Shown here in pieces: positions 47,262 to 60,886 of a stretch of DNA of 64,000 nt (its first letter is position 1; the number at the start of each line of letters is the position of its first letter). The notes beneath the pieces were generated by a model. The model saw nothing but the letters and a program-made list of their open reading frames with translations, was not told the origin of the DNA and ran no database searches. The position numbers were made by a program, and so were the translations under genes. The DNA comes from Turnera subulata (lineage: Eukaryota > Streptophyta > Magnoliopsida > Malpighiales > Passifloraceae). The DNA lies in assembly GCA_028386065.3 (NCBI GenBank), contig JAKUCV010002262.1:1-64000 (forward strand), given 5' to 3'.

Positions 47262-47285
47262 GGGGATGTAGCTCATATGGTAGAG
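47262..47285 (+). repeat. tRNA-Ala-like 5' fragment
   Basis: GGGGATGTAGCTCATATGGT followed by AGAG matches the acceptor 5' strand, D-arm and A box of tRNA-Ala; the rest does not. It could be a tRNA pseudogene or a SINE head. The counterpart lies at 482-509 in the other arm. Confidence 0.5.
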
Positions 47286-47525
47286 TTGTTTCTTTGGTTA
47301 ATTGATCGAATTGGGATTTTAGAAAAGTTACACCCATAGCAAAACAAAACTTTTTCCCCGCTACTTTATTAATTAGTTGACTAGAGGACGGTAACTATGG
47401 ATTACAAAATTAGATATTTGAATGCAAAAATGAACACATCCTGTCGCCGCTTGCTTCATTTGATCGTGATGACATAATTTTGTCCAAATTCTTGTTATTT
47501 TGTGCAGATTATAGGGTATTGGTGC

Positions 47526-47672
47526 TCATGCTTCAGGGTTCCTCAGGTAGAAAAGCACCGCGATCAAGACCACCACCAAGAATATCGACACCGTCTTGGC
47601 CACTGGCGTGAACAGCGACATCGTCATGGTCACTGGCCTAGTTTCTTCCATTCTCGCCGTCTCTGTTTCCAT
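47526..47672 (-). pseudogene. Peroxidase 5' fragment (membrane-anchor exon only)
   Basis: Minus-strand short frame of 48 residues, ATG at 47672, matching only the N-terminal anchor of the peroxidase genes: METETARMEETRP, then a hydrophobic VSIFLVVVLIAVLFYL segment, RNPEA and stop. It contains a small in-frame expansion compared with the other copies. Homology to the peroxidase stops at about 47526, where it joins sequence related to 275-405. Upstream (47673-47900) the peroxidase promoter block is preserved. It could express a lone membrane anchor peptide but no enzyme. Confidence 0.8.
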
Positions 47673-48838
47673 TTCTCTCTCTAGCTAAAGAAGTATTAGC
47701 AGAAAAGGATTTCTCTTTCTAGCTAAAGAAGTAGTAGTAGAAAAGGAATGTAGAGAAAGAGAGGAGAGAAGAGTGAGCGCGGGAACTGGTTAGGAGTCAG
47801 TTACTCGGTTTGCGAATTGACTTAAGCGCCCCCTGGCCATTATATTGGCTGGCTGGGGGGTTTGGGTATCATGTGGGTTTCTTCCATTCCACATTTCTAA
47901 TTAACTAGAATTTTCCGTTGAATATTATCAAGCGGACCTTGGTGGATATGCCACGTGTGAGCACGAGAGCAATCGTTCAATTTTTTTAGGTGCTCTTTGA
48001 ATTTTTCTGGTTGAGAGCTTCTGGCTGCTATTTTTTTTTTCCGCGGGACCAACCTGGCTGCTCTTTAAATAGCCCATCAAAATTAAGTGACAATGATCAT
48101 TAGCCTAACTTTCATTTATGCACACAGATTATGAAAGATTTGGCAAGGTGGTGACCACACCACACCTTATCTATTTATTAATTCCTCAGAAGTTCTGACT
48201 ATGTGGCTATGCGCTCGACATCTTTATATATAGATAAAGTTTATTTTATATGTAGAAATTTTCTTCACCGAATAAAAATATATACAGATAAATCTTGTTA
48301 CATGTTATAGGAACTAGTTTTATTATAATGATTATGGGTTGTCTGAATGTAAATACTTTTTTGGAACTAGTTACAAGCAAATCTTTTTTTGGATAGAATT
48401 ATGTATTGTGCCCTTTTTTTTTATAGAATTTTGTATTTTGTCGAGTTTTCGCAATCCTTTATTCCAATTTGGATTAGGATTTGTTTTTTTCCCCTAGAAG
48501 ATTAACCTAAAAATTAAAAACATAATAAAAATATTGCTAAAATATATACATATCATGCCTCGGATTCAGTGCGTAAAACTTTCACTCTCCGGAGACCAAA
48601 AAATCCCACAAAAGGCAGCTTGACTACATGCTATACAGATATATAATATGTATTTTTGGATAGAATTATGTATTTTGTCCCTTTTTTTGATAGAATTATG
48701 TATTTTGTGAGTTTTTGCAATCCTTTTTCCAACTTGGATTAGAATTTCTTGTATCCTACACTCTTGTCATCAAAGTAATGTCACCAATCAATACAGAATT
48801 TTTCTTGCGTTTTTTCTGCGTCTTACTTTTCCAACTTC
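47673..48838. other. Promoter copy of the peroxidase fragment, then TLP C upstream region
   Basis: Bases 47673-47900 match the peroxidase upstream block (GAGCGCGGGAA, CCTGGCCATTATA). Bases 48371-48485 and 48653-48750 are direct repeats (GATAGAATTATGTATT, GCAATCCTTT, ACTTGGATTAGAATTT) related to 54712-54830 upstream of TLP D, so this is the TLP promoter region. The rest is AT-rich with no gene. Confidence 0.6.
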
Positions 48839-50692
48839 ATGGCTCTGATGATCCAACGTGCTCTAATCATTTTGCTTCTTGTTATTCTGATTAACCCAGG
48901 TATTATTTCTTCGTTGTTTGTCTTTGTGATTTGTGTAACTTTGCATTTGTTTTTGTTTTTTATGAGACTTTGCATTGTTTTCTGTTGATTCTCTATTGAT
49001 TTTCATATCTCTCTACTGCTTGAGCCGCGCTGCTCCTGAACACTACAATGGTGGTTGGCACCATTCTTTGCAATTATATTTCGTTTTTGTTTTCCTCAAT
49101 GAGTGTCAACATAAAATTACAATGTCGTTTTGCCTAGTTTATTAGGTATATAATTGGTCCAAGTTTGCATGTAAACGAGATGTTTTCTTTCATTAACTCT
49201 TTGATTGACTTTGTTCTTTTATTTACTCTCTCTCTGATAATTGACTTGTATGATTTATCCATGATAGGTCAATCATCCCTCGAAGTATAACTGTCCTTTC
49301 ACAATCTGGCCAACTACACGGCCAGGTTACTCAGAACTCTCAGTGACTAGTTTTATTCTCGAACAAGGCCAATCAATCACTCTAGAAGTTCCTAATGATT
49401 GGTCAGGCAGCATATGGGGCGAACTTCTTGCAACCAAAATCCTTCCGGAGATTTGACATGTGCCATCGGTGATTTCAACTCCTCCTCCGTTAGATGGCTC
49501 GGCAAAAGACCGGCCTTGCCGATAACTCGTGCAGAGCCGTCTCGGATAAATTCGGGGCCCGGAGCGAGAATAAAAATAGGGGCCCCTTATTACAAGATAA
49601 AGAACACAGATCTGGGTTTGTTATGCTTGAAACGACTCAAGCCCATCACTGTAAAGTATGCAGAGCTTGAATATGGAGGTTATAGTTGACGTGAGGGGTT
49701 TCATATCTTCTTCTCCATTATCTGAGAGTGCAAGCAATACAAAAAGGTGAGTAATAAATTTGGAAAAACAAAAAAGGAAGAAAGAGATAGATATCTTATC
49801 GTAAATAAATTTGGGAAAACAAAAAAAGAAGAAAGAGATAGACTTTATTTGTAAGAGTAAATATAGCCTTGTATGGTAAATATAAAAAGAAACTAAACTT
49901 TTTTTAATTAAAAACATCAGCATGTGACGTGGGACCCCATGAAGAGGGGAGCCCTGAGCTTGTGCTCATCTGACTCCCCCATTAGACGGCTCTGAACTCG
50001 TGCAAGGTTACACCTAGCTCGTCTAGATCCCTCTGCACAAGACTTCTACGAAGTCAACCTGGCTGATGGCTACAACCTTCCAGTGGTGATTAGACCGAAA
50101 GGTGGAAGTGGCAATGTCTGTGTTTCTACAGGATGTGTTCAAGATCTGAACACGCAATGTCCTCCTGAGCTTAAGGTTGTCGGTGATGATGGGGTTACTA
50201 CTATCGCATGTAAGAGTGCCTGTCTTGCTTTTGGGACGGATGGATATTGTTGGAATGATGACGGTGGCGTTTCGAGTTCTTACGGCCAATTCTTTAAGCA
50301 TGCATGTCCTCGTGCTCGGACCCATACTTTCGATACTTTGAATAATTTGTTTTCATGTGTCAATGCTGATTACCTACCTAATCACCTTCTGTCCTGCCAA
50401 TCCATTCAGGTGAGTAATTATTTTATTTCTCATATATATTGATGGATCGACTAAATATAAAATTTTTATGATTTGTCATAGTTATTGTCTCTTGTGGTTG
50501 CAGTAGCACACGCGTAAACAAAAAGGAAGGTGCACCAAGAGCATCGTTGAGAATAAGCCTAGTATCAACAACCAGAATGTACCAATCTCGTTTCCTACCT
50601 CTCAGGCCACATCAACATATTTCTCAAGAGGAGGTTCCCTCGTCACCAATGCTGCAATTTGGACAGCTTTGGCAGCTTTGACAATTTTCTAA
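48839..50692 (+). pseudogene. Thaumatin-like protein pseudogene C with a MITE insertion
   Basis: Three-exon TLP closely related to TLP D. The signal exon is 48839-48899 (MALMIQRALIILLLVILINP). Exon 2 runs from about 49268 to 50411 and exon 3 from about 50504 to 50692. Disabling changes: a deletion of about 10 bases at the start of exon 2 brings in a stop (QSSLEV then TAA, near 49285); the TGG-G region near 49417 has lost a base; a 463-bp MITE lies at 49532-49994; a 4-base insertion (CTAC) sits near 50373; and a 1-base deletion lies in exon 3 near 50541. It shares YCW...G in place of YCC...C with TLP D. Confidence 0.92.
49532..49994. mobile_element. hAT-type MITE (463 bp)
   Basis: Terminal inverted repeats CAGAGCCGTCT at 49532 and AGACGGCTCTG ending at 49994. 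The 8-base target duplication AACTCGTG is at 49524-49531 and 49995-50002. TLP D has a single AACTCGTG at the same coding position, which is the empty site. The 8-base duplication and CAG-type ends indicate the hAT superfamily. There is no transposase. Confidence 0.93.
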
Positions 50693-53072
50693 ATTATAAA
50701 AAAGACTATACAAAAGCATTTAGCTGAAATACTTTACAGTTTTAATTTCCCTTTTTTCGTTTCATCGTGTTGTAATGGAGCAGCATATTAGGAAACAGAA
50801 GCTAGACAAAAAAAAATTGAATTTTAATATTTTTACTAGACAAATATTACTTGTCCTGTAATTCGACAAGATTTTTCTTCCGATAATGGAAAAGAATTAA
50901 TTCTTTTTAACGGATGAGGTACACGGATCCGGCGGATCCGGCTGGGGGATTCGGCTTTTGATAATGGGCCTTAGTAGTTGGTCCCAATAGTGCGTTTCTA
51001 GTGGGTTATCATAAACGAGAACGTCGAGATTCAGCAACCCCGTCCACACATTATTAAGACAACCACGCAAATTATTTGATATCTATGGGTTAATCTATAT
51101 CTATACTATATATAAAGCACTGAAGAAAAAAGCACCGAAATTAAAAGATAAAGATCTCCCCAGTTGTTTTATTATTATATTTTAATTAATGGCTTAACAG
51201 TCTATACTTATCATATATAAAAATACGAACTTTGAAAAAATAGAGCACCGAAATTGAAAGACATAAATACCCTATTTATTTTATTATTATATTTAAATTA
51301 ATGGCTTAATAGTCTATACTTTAATACTAACCGTATATAAAAGTACGAACTCTGAAAAGAAGAGCACCGAAATTGAAAGATACAAATATCCCTATTTATT
51401 TTATTATTATATTTTAATTAATGGCTTAAAAAGTCTATTATTACAATAGCGCTTGTTTATTCGGTTTTTAATGTTATTTTTCTGTAATGAAAAAATTAAT
51501 AGGTGAGCCACAGTGCATCTCCATCAATAAATTACAAGAAAAAAATGCAGAAAAATGAAAAGAAATTTAATCTTAAAGTATTGGTGATGAGGCAAAACTT
51601 TATAGATTCCTAAATCAATGAAACATTAGAGGGTGAAAGATCGAAAGTTATTTTTGTAGATAATAAGGTAAAAAAAAATGCACATCTATTATTTATTATA
51701 TTTAATAGTATTTTAACTAGACAAATAATATTCATATTTTAATATTAATTTTTGGAGACAAAAGTTACTCCATCATGGATGTAACTGACAAAAGGACCAT
51801 AAAGTTATTTCTAAACATAACAAAATTATACCACGTCGTGCACCAAAACTAGTTAATAGTTAAAAGGAGTAGTAGTAGATAACCTCTAAGCGCAGAAAAT
51901 CCATTAATGTCCATATCGAAGCACTGTCGATCGGATTTTGATAACAAATGGTTTAAAGGATCAACAAGTGCTAGTGAGTCCACGACTTTGCTAATCTTCA
52001 AACTAATTCCAATCAACCAAAAGTTGCATACCCGGGCACAGAGGGGCATTGTTAAGAATCAATGACTACAGAATCTTTCTTTTTCTTTTAGGATTTTAAT
52101 TCTTTAATATCATTGTAGAGGATAACCTAAGGATTTCCATCCGTTTGGACATATCAACTTAGTCCCATTAATACAATTGAAGGCTAGTTAACAAAGATGA
52201 CTAGCCGTACTGCAACAGAAAGCAGGAAAAAGACAAATCCATGCTTCAAAAATTTAAATGAAGACATGAGTTAGCAATGACGTGGGAATGAAAGGTAGAT
52301 GCTAATGTTAGGTTAGCGAAATGGTGAGGAGGCAGTTAGGTTAGCGAAATGACTAAAACCCCCCTGGCCGTTATAATGGTTAGGTTTTGAATATTTTTCG
52401 CTTCGCTTTTTTATTTTTCTGCTCTGGGGAGGAGGAGAGTCGTGTGGCTGGGTTACTACGTTTGAGGGCCCATTCCTATTAGGTATTTCATTTGGGTCGA
52501 GATATCTTTTTTACTTATATTGGGTTATTAATGGGCCCAAATAGGCCAGGTCTCTGTTCAGCTAGAATGATCCACATAAGATGATTAAATTGTGAAATGG
52601 GCTTGTTTGCCTGAAAGGTTAAGGGAGAAGTCTTGATACCTTCTGTTGATATATATATAAAAAAACAACAAAAAAGAAAAAGAAAAAGAAAAGAAAATTG
52701 TGCACATAAAATGCAGGTAATTATTATTTATTAGCATTACCATTCTAATAAAAAATTATAATTATTATTAGTATTACCATTTAACATTATAATTTACACT
52801 ATGATACTTGATTTTATTTTTTTACTATTTTTAAAAATTATTTTATATTTATTTTATATTTCATGACTAATTTTTTAAGAATAATCATATCATATGTTAT
52901 CATACCACGTGTGCACAAAATCTAGTAACTAATTTTGAAAATGAACATAGTTGGTGCATGGCATGTCGTTCGGTTCATCCCAACCCCCAATTGAATCACC
53001 CTGGTTCAGTGAGCATAACTTTGATTTTAAAAAATCGTCTCGAAAATTTTTCACATTTTCTCTCCATCGAGA
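50693..53072. other. Spacer after TLP C; then SCI1 upstream block
   Basis: Bases 50700-52300 are AT-rich with no gene apart from the tandem repeat at 51132-51440. Bases 52320-53072 match the SCI1/peroxidase divergent promoter (CCTGGCCGTTATAATGGTTA, TTATTAATGGGCCC, GTTGGTGCATGGCATGTCGT). The peroxidase that should lie on its left is absent here. Confidence 0.65.
51132..51440. repeat. Three-unit tandem repeat, ~113-119 bp period
   Basis: Units start with GCACCGAAATT at 51132, 51245 and 51364. Each contains TTTATTATTATATTT, TTAATTAATGGCTTAA, AGTCTATA and TATATAAAAGTACGAA-like sequence. Confidence 0.92.
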
Positions 53073-53142
53073 ATGGGAGGCGACAGGAAGACGAAGAAGA
53101 GTAAAACCAAGAGAAGCCCTTCTCTCACATCATCCTCGGAAG
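53073..53142 (+). pseudogene. SCI1 exon-1 fragment
   Basis: ATG plus the first SCI1 exon (MGGDRKTKKSKTKRSPSLTS...) with an 18-base in-frame deletion relative to the intact gene. It is followed by the conserved donor GTGATG. Part of intron 1 continues to about 53405, but later exons are absent downstream. It is not functional as SCI1. Confidence 0.85.
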
Positions 53143-53330
53143 GTGATGCTCTGTCCTCTTTCTCTTTTTTTTTTCTTTTTTTCTTCCCCACGGGACCTTT
53201 CTGCTTGTTTCCATAGAAAACGCTGGAAAAAAAAGAAGCTGGTGTCTATGTTACGTGTTGGCTCAGAATATTATTATCTTCCAATTTAAGTCCTATATGT
53301 GTATTTTTACCCAAAAAAAATGTCCTATAT

Positions 53331-53405
53331 GTGTATAAGTGGCCTTTTCTATTAGCTAATGGCAGCGATGTGTATAAGTGGCCTTTTCTATTAGCTAATG
53401 GCAGC
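53331..53405. repeat. Tandem 36-base duplication
   Basis: GTGTATAAGTGGCCTTTTCT plus ATTAGCTAATGGCAGC occurs twice (53331-53366, 53370-53405). A single related copy lies in intron 1 of the intact SCI1 near 23755-23790. Confidence 0.9.
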
Positions 53406-53741
53406 AAGAGAATTCGAGCTGGCTATGTTTTGTAGGGAACTTTTTTCTAACAGTCACCTACCCGAAGACAAATATTTTCCAATTGTTCCCGTTTTCAATG
53501 TTTACTTTTTCCCTAACCACTGAAACAAAAGAAATATTTACCTTGGAATACTACAGCAGCAATACGGCAAGACGGGTGGTACCATAAAAACGCAAAACAC
53601 CCCGGAGGAAATGGGTTCTATAAGGCTATAGCAGTGTGCGACTGTGCTATATTGGCAAAGAGATTGTGGGCTGGGAAAACTGAAAGTGTTCACCCAATCC
53701 ATATCAAAGCCCCAGTTTATGGATTTGCCCCCGTTTGGAGG

Positions 53742-54431
53742 TTTTTTTTTTTTTTGAGAATTAATCAATTTCATTACGGAATGGTTAGGAGAATCCTAAC
53801 AAAGATGAATACAATGTAGAAGTAAAGCAGGCTTTAGAAAAGCCTGAATCAGACAATTACAAACAGAAAAACCTATCAAACAGGAGCTGGGATTTTTAGA
53901 CCCCAGAATGTACACAAAGACTGCAACTCTAGAGATAAAGGTCTAGGTTTCAAGTTGGACAAACCACAAAACCGCAGTTTTACATGAGCACATACAGCAG
54001 CAAAGATTGCATCTGGAGGCTGAAAACAGTGAGTGAAGTGTCGAGTATTCCTCTCCCTCCAGATATGATATATACAGGCACACCAAAGAAGTCGTAGGAT
54101 CATGGACTTAACATTCTTCTTCTGCAGGAATTTTTGCGCCCAAAGAAATTCAGCTGACCAGGAACTTACAGTTCTGCGCATATTACAAAGAGAGAGTAGT
54201 CGAGTCCAAATTTCTGCCGTGTAAGGACAAGCAAAGAATAAATGGTCTCTTGATTCCTCCGGGTAAGAGCAGAAAAGAGAAGAGGCATCAGTGACAATCC
54301 CCCAATCATGTAGTCTCTTTCTAGTGGCTAGACGATTAAGAACAGCCAACCAGGATATAAAACTATGCCGAGGAATGTGGCCAGCAGACCATAATAGCTT
54401 AAACCATGAGACCCGAGGCTTTTTTAAACCT
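53742..54431 (-). mobile_element. 5'-truncated LINE fragment, same family as 27687-32487
   Basis: Encodes only the zf-RVT and C-terminal end (FKLLWSAGHIPRHSFISWLA, CPYTAEIWTRLL, IYHIWRERNTRHF). The poly-A tail appears as a T run at 53742-53755. The target duplication is CCCGTTTGGAGG, at 53730-53741 and 54432-54443, extended by T's. The frame is open, diverged in residues from the longer copy, so it derives from a different source element. Confidence 0.92.
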
Positions 54432-54835
54432 CCCGTTTGGAGGTTTGCTTCTGGATCTAATGGTGGCAGGTGCAATTGTGAGTATATCTCATGTTGCCCG
54501 GTTAACTAACTGGAAAGCTCACAGTGCTGGTTGAAACATTTTGTGTTTGGTTAGAAGAGCCACCTGATTTTCTATTGTAATTAAGTTCATGTCATGCTCT
54601 GCGTCGTTTGTAAACTGCTCTTTAGCAGACCTTCCAGTTTAGAGAAATAGATGTGCAATCGCCCAATACATTTAAGCTGTAAAGAAGGTAACGTTTTAAA
54701 AAACTTATGGTTAGCTAGTTACAAGCAAATCCTTTTTCTATCCAGTAAAGGATTACAAGCAAATCCTTCTTCGATTATGTCTTTCTCTAGCTTCGCAATC
54801 CTTTATCCGACTAGGATTATAATCGTACCTCTATA

Positions 54836-54848
54836 CGTATATATATAA
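54836..54848 (+). promoter_or_regulatory. TATA-box-like element of TLP D
   Basis: GTATATATATAAC lies about 75-90 bases before the TLP D ATG, a plausible TATA position with a short 5' UTR. No other core element is identified with confidence. Confidence 0.45.
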
Positions 54849-54923
54849 CATTGTCACCTAACTAATATCACCACTCTCCTACTCATAAATTTTTTTCCTG
54901 CGTCTTACTTTTCCAACTACCAT

Positions 54924-56456
54924 ATGGCACCAATGATCCAAATTCCGCTGCTCATCACTTTGGTTGTGGTTATTCCATTAATGATTAACCTAGGTATTAT
55001 TTTTTTTATCAATAATATAGGTTTCTCCGGCTTTGCATTGGTTTCTATTGACTCTATTGATTTTCATATCTCTGCAATACTATATTTTTGCTTTTTTTTG
55101 AAAAAAAAAATATTTTTTGAAACCTTAAAATATGTCGTGCTGTCTGATAATTAATTAACAAGAAGGTACCGTAACCTTCGTATTCCCATCTCCATCTCAC
55201 TTCGGCAGTACAGTACAGCATGAGCCGCGTCGCTCTTAAACAATGGTGGTTGACACCATTCTTTGGTCATAACACAACGGCGACCCTCTCCATCATGGGG
55301 ATTGACACCATTCTTTGCAATTATATTTCGTTTTTGTTTCTTTTCAGTGAATGTAAAAATAACATAACTATGTCCTTTCGCCAAGTTTGTTTGGGATATA
55401 ATTTGTCCAAGTTTGCATGTAAACAAGCTTTCATTGAATGACTTTGTTCTTTTATTTACTCTTTGATTGACTTTTATGACTTATCCATGATAGGCCAATC
55501 GACCGTCGAATTATCAGTAGCGAACAACTGTCCTTTCACAATCTGGCCAACTACACGGCCAAGCGCAGGCAACTCAGAACTCTCAGTACCTAGTTTCACT
55601 CTCCAACAAGGCCAATCAACCACCCTGGAAGTTCCTGACGATTGGGCAGGCAGCATATGGGGTCGAACTTCTTGTAACCAAAATCCTTCTGGAGATTTCA
55701 CATGCGCCACCGGGGATTTCAACTCCTCCTCCGTTGAATGGGTCGGCAAAAGACCAGCCTTGCCCATAACTCGTGCAAGGTTACACCTGTCTCATCCCTC
55801 TGGGCAAGACATCTACGAAGTCAACCTAGCGGATGGCTACAATCTTCCAATGGTAATTAGACCGCAACGTGGAACTGGCGATGTCTGTGTTTCTACAGGA
55901 TGTGTTCAAGATCTCAACACGCAATGTCCTCCTGAGCTTAAGGTTGTCGGTGATGATGGGGTTACTACTATCGCATGTAAGAGTGCCTGTCTTGCTTTTG
56001 GGACGGATGGGTATTGTTGGAGCAGCGACGGTGGCGTTTCGAGCTCTTACGTCCAATTCTTCAAGCATGCATGTCCTCGCGCTCGGACCCATATTTTCGA
56101 TACTTTGAATAATTTGTTTTCATGTGTCAATGCCGATTACCTAATCACCTTCTGTCCAGCCAATCCATTCAGGTGAGTAATTATTTAATTTCTCATACAT
56201 ATTGATGGATCGACTCAATTTTATATTTTTATGATTTGTCATAATTATTGTCTCTTGTGGTTGCAGTAGCACACGCGTAAACAAAGAGGAAGGTGCACCA
56301 AGAGTCATCGTTGAGAATAAGCCTAGTATCAACAACCAGAATGTACCAATCTCGTTTCCTACCTCTCAAGGCACATCTACATATTTCTCAAGAGGAGGTT
56401 ATCTTGTCACCAATGCTGCAATTTGGACAACTTTGGCAACTTTGGCGATTTTCTAA
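54924..56456 (+). CDS. Thaumatin-like protein (PR-5 family), TLP D, intact
   Basis: Predicted 312-residue secreted TLP. Exons: 54924-54993, 55494-56172, 56267-56456, introns GT/AG, phases consistent. Exon 1 encodes a hydrophobic signal peptide (LLITLVVVIPLMI). The core has NNCPFTIWPTT, GRTSCNQ, FTCATGDF, GYNLPMVIRP, CVSTGCVQDL, CPPELKVVGDD, ACKSACLAF, QFFKHACPRAR and YLITFCPANPF. Exon 3 adds a Ser/Thr/Asn-rich stretch and a terminal hydrophobic segment (AAIWTTLATLAIF), suggesting GPI anchoring or a membrane tail. The usual YCC...C loop reads YCWSSDGG, so one disulfide pair is missing. The AYSYAYDD-type segment is altered to ARTHIFDTLNN. Family role is antifungal or cell-wall glucan binding; activity of this variant is uncertain. 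It is the only intact TLP of five loci here. Confidence 0.92.
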
Positions 56457-56815
56457 ATTATATAAGAAGACTATGCTGAATACTTTACGATCGATTTTAA
56501 TTTCCCTTTTTTCGGTTTCATGTTGTAATGGAGCGGCATATTAGGAAACAGAAACTGAAGTTCCCTTTAGTTAGTTAAATCACGTTGTCTTTTTCTTTTT
56601 GTTTGTCACCATAATCAAAGTGATGCTCCTGTTGGAACTTATGAGTTGTGGTCTGATGGTTTCTCATATTCTCAATGTAAATTGGGTTTTCATTTCAACT
56701 GCTGAATTTGTTTCGATTTTTCTAGCACATTTACCCTAATCTCAACCATTGCTTACCATCCCATGTCCCTTGTCACTCTCTACTCTTCGTTCTGCATACC
56801 ATATACATATACACG
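56457..56815 (+). other. TLP D 3' flank
   Basis: Non-coding. Bases 56640-56810 match inverted 12610-12780 and 22915-23060, the TLP-associated downstream repeat. The PPR fragment begins directly after it. Confidence 0.65.
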
Positions 56816-57200
56816 GTGCCCAAGGGAGACTTAGTAACTTGGAATGCACTTATTGGTGGCCATGCAGATAACCAACAATCAGAAGCGGCACTAGAAGCCT
56901 TTAAATTGATGAAAGAAGAATGTGTTCCTACCAACTACATTACACTGTCAAATGTTCTAGGTGCTTGTTTGGCTCCTGATGATCTGCTGCCTGGTGGGAT
57001 GCCCATCCATGCTTTTAATAATTCGATCAGGGTCTGAATCTGATGAACACGTCCTGAATTCACTTATCATGATGTATGCCAAGTGTGGTGATCTAAATTC
57101 AAGTAACTATACCTTTGATGGATTAAATATTAAGAGTGCTGTTGCACGGAACATTATCATGGCTGCAAATGCTCATCACGGTTGCATGGGGGAGGCTCTG
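56816..57200 (+). pseudogene. PPR gene fragment (copy 3)
   Basis: Plus-strand fragment starting at MPKGDLVTWNALIGGHADNQ and covering about two PPR units (FKLMKEECVPTNYITLSNVL, SLIMMYAKCGDLNSSNYTFD). It ends at NAHHGCMGEAL near 57200. One frameshift lies near 57025. It is the same module with which copy 2 starts (35795). It has no start or tail. Confidence 0.87.
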
Positions 57201-57532
57201 ATAAAATCCCATTCATCTAACAAAATCTAAGATAAAATCTAAAGTTTAACTACACCGTAACTATGTCAATATCAAAGAGGAAAACATTGATTGTGTTTGT
57301 TCCGCTTCTGCTCCCATGTTTTGGAAGCTGGCTTCGTATATGTCCTCTCACAATCTCTGGAGACCTAAAATCCAGAATTATGACTACCATATCGCAAGCA
57401 TCCTACAACTAAAAATTCACAAGCTATTTCCAACTGAAAACAATCACTGGTTCCTCAACAGAGAGAAGAAATCTTTCAACTTGCAAAACCAACTAAGTGA
57501 AAGAATGAAAAGAATCTTGACAGGGATCGGGT
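57201..57532 (-). other. 3' flank of the intact peroxidase
   Basis: Non-coding sequence corresponding to the left pseudogene 3' flank (32763-32900), here with a single copy of the GGAACCAGTGATTG block on the minus strand. Confidence 0.65.
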
Positions 57533-60719
<3,187 letters not shown>

Positions 60720-60886
60720 TTCACTTCCTAGCTAAAGACGTAGTATCAGAGAAGTAGTAGCACAGAAGTAATAGAGAGTGAGAGTGAGAGAAAGAGAGAG
60801 AGAGAGAGTAAGGAGATGATTTATTATAATATCAAAAAAAAGGAAACGAGACGAATTAAAGGAAGGAGAAGGGAGAGCGCGGGAAA
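60720..60886 (-). promoter_or_regulatory. Peroxidase 5' UTR and core promoter
   Basis: On the minus strand a TATA-like ATTATAATAAA (about 60819-60829) lies near a CT microsatellite (about 60790-60808), matching the left copy at 25323-25400. The MULE insertion at 60887 cuts this region off from its original upstream sequence. Confidence 0.55.

Larger units (their letters stand above)
53406..54923. other. Unassigned sequence, LINE fragment, and TLP D upstream region
   Basis: Across the LINE insertion (one copy of the target duplication), a plus-strand frame from about 53634 reads CDCAILAKRLWAGKTESVHP... and continues after 54445 as FASGSNGGRCNCEYISCCPV then stop. It is a possible gene fragment I do not recognise. 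Bases 54700-54923 are the TLP D promoter, with duplicated TTACAAGCAAATCCTT at about 54719 and 54753 and a TATA-like run near 54838-54847. Confidence 0.5.
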
